Shown: positions 63,252 through 64,000 of the stretch, one piece after another | How positions within the stretch are numbered: position 1 is the stretch's first letter | Layout of the letters: every line of letters starts with the position of its first letter | Source of the DNA: Micromonospora sediminimaris | GTDB lineage: Bacteria; Actinomycetota; Actinomycetes; Mycobacteriales; Micromonosporaceae | Assembly: GCA_900112325.1 (NCBI GenBank) | Contig: FOLJ01000001.1 | Coordinates: 62,001 to 126,000, forward strand | Direction of reading: 5' to 3' | DNA: 64,000 nt | Notes under the pieces: generated by a model | What the model was told of the DNA's origin: nothing | Seen by the model: only the letters and a program-made list of their open reading frames with translations | The model's database searches: none | Translations under genes and position numbers: made by a program

Positions 63252-64000
63252 GTGACTTCCTCCCCCGTCTACCTGGACGCGGCCACCGCCGCGCCGCTGC
63301 ATCCGGTCGCCCGGCAGGCGCTGCTGGCCGCGCTCGACGACGGTTGGGCCGACCCCGACCGGCTCTACTCGCAGGCCCGGCGCGCCCGCCACCTGCTCGA
63401 CGCCGCCCGCGAGGCCACCGCCGACACCCTCGGGGTACGCCCCGACGAGCTGTCCTTCACCGCCAGCGGCACCAGCGCCGCGCACACCGCAGTGCTCGGT
63501 GGGCTGCGCGGACGCCGACGGGCCGGCCGAGTCCTGGTGCACTCGGCGATCGAACACTCGGCCGTGCTGCACGCCGCCGAACAGCACGTCGCCGGCGGTG
63601 GCACGGCGGTCGAGGTGCCGGTCGACCGCCTCGGCCGACTGGACCTGGACGCCTGGTCGGCGGCGGTCACCGGTGCCGAGGTGGCGTCGGCCGCGCTGAT
63701 CGCGGCCAGTCACGAGGTGGGCACCGTCCAGCCGGTCGAGGCCGCCGCGGCGGCCTGCGCCCGGGTCGGCGTGCCGCTCTACGTCGACGCCGCGCAGCTG
63801 GTGGGCCGGGTACCGGTGCCGTCCGGCTGGTCGGTGTTGACCGCGAGTGCCCGCAAGTGGGGCGGTCCACCCGGCGTCGGACTGCTCGTGGTCCGCAAAG
63901 GCACCCGCTGGGAGTCACCCTGGCCGGCCGACGAGCGTGAGTCGGGGCGTACGCCCGGCACGTTGAACCTGCCGGCGGTCGTGGCGGCGGCGGCGAGCCT
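63252..64000 (+). CDS. Cysteine desulfurase-like PLP enzyme, 3' end outside the window
   Basis: The frame runs off the right edge after about 249 codons. Cofactor regions of the NifS/IscS family are seen but altered: SFTASGTSAAHTAVLGGL (phosphate side), SAIEHSAVLHAAE with the His, AASHEVGTVQP where NNE is usual, YVDAAQLVG with the cofactor Asp, and SARKWGGPPGVGLLV with the Schiff-base Lys. The C-terminal Cys loop is not visible. It could supply sulfur for Fe-S clusters or be a non-canonical aminotransferase-V enzyme. GTG start; TAGCGT lies eight bases upstream and suggests a leaderless message. Confidence 0.85.
   Translation, partial: MTSSPVYLDAATAAPLHPVARQALLAALDDGWADPDRLYSQARRARHLLDAAREATADTLGVRPDELSFTASGTSAAHTAVLGGLRGRRRAGRVLVHSAIEHSAVLHAAEQHVAGGGTAVEVPVDRLGRLDLDAWSAAVTGAEVASAALIAASHEVGTVQPVEAAAAACARVGVPLYVDAAQLVGRVPVPSGWSVLTASARKWGGPPGVGLLVVRKGTRWESPWPADERESGRTPGTLNLPAVVAAAAS

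Overview
The window is high-GC actinobacterial chromosome, most likely from Micromonospora or a close relative in the Micromonosporaceae. The grounds are the very GC-rich coding sequence, frequent GTG starts, apparent leaderless genes, a bcc-type respiratory operon, a PASTA kinase and the gene order. Much of the left and right parts follows the Mycobacterium tuberculosis block Rv2172c-Rv2200c, recalled from memory: metF-like gene, polyprenyl synthase, Rv2175c-like DNA-binding protein, pknL, class II DAHP synthase, 3'-5' exoribonuclease, plsC-like acyltransferase, SRPBCC protein, fadD, pimB, exonuclease/GIY-YIG protein, trpD, ctaE-qcrCAB, ctaF-ctaC. Other genes are interleaved.

Layout. 1-4.2 kb: the end of a carotenoid-type desaturase, a CDP-alcohol phosphatidyltransferase, metF, a decayed patch (short HTH gene plus a frameshifted pseudogene) and a polyprenyl diphosphate synthase. 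4.2-10.2 kb: Rv2175c-like protein, pknL, endonuclease IV, threonine aldolase, DAHP synthase. 10.2-13.6 kb: lipoprotein, secreted CBM2-GH18 chitinase with a palindromic upstream site, glutathione peroxidase, and a remnant of an F420-dependent NADP reductase-like gene. 13.6-17.6 kb: a 680-base non-coding stretch, then a glycine-betaine/proline-type ABC operon (proV-proW-proX). 17.6-23.9 kb: two coupled GNAT genes, a DUF2203 protein, proC, pfkA (PPi-type active-site residues), an FMN-binding protein, the exoribonuclease, a Crp/Fnr regulator and a small protein. 24-31.3 kb: a 1187-residue zinc-ribbon/cyclase/ATPase protein, plsC, a membrane protein and otsA.

31.3-41 kb (accessory plus core): a coupled flavin monooxygenase and alpha/beta hydrolase whose nucleophile serine is missing, a metal-dependent phosphohydrolase-fold protein, ROK glucokinase, a DUF5304-like protein, an SRPBCC protein, fadD, and a NarL-type two-component pair. 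41-53.4 kb: methyltransferase and GGDEF-EAL protein (overlapping), M48 protease and pimB (overlapping), a coiled-coil NYN protein divergent from the exonuclease/GIY-YIG protein, an RSH-type (p)ppGpp enzyme, Nudix and sugar-nucleotidyltransferase genes (overlapping) and a stand-alone Lrp ligand-binding domain. 53.4-64 kb: a DUF4142 exported protein, the ctaE-qcrC-qcrA-qcrB operon, ctaG, a small coupled ORF with a pseudo-receiver, trpD, a zinc-ribbon miniprotein, ctaF, ctaC, and the start of a cysteine-desulfurase-like gene cut by the window edge.

The dominant theme is housekeeping: aerobic respiration (bc1-aa3 branch without ctaD here), aromatic amino acid and proline synthesis, one-carbon metabolism, envelope lipids and stress signalling. 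I saw no CRISPR array, tRNA, rRNA, transposase or prophage. The least explained features are three unrelated intergenic long inverted repeats (7.6, 13.3 and 28.5 kb), the duplicated gene tip near 2.3/2.7 kb, several enzymes with substituted catalytic positions, and a 26-codon ORF coupled to the pseudo-receiver. No convincing new multi-gene defence or biosynthetic system was found.
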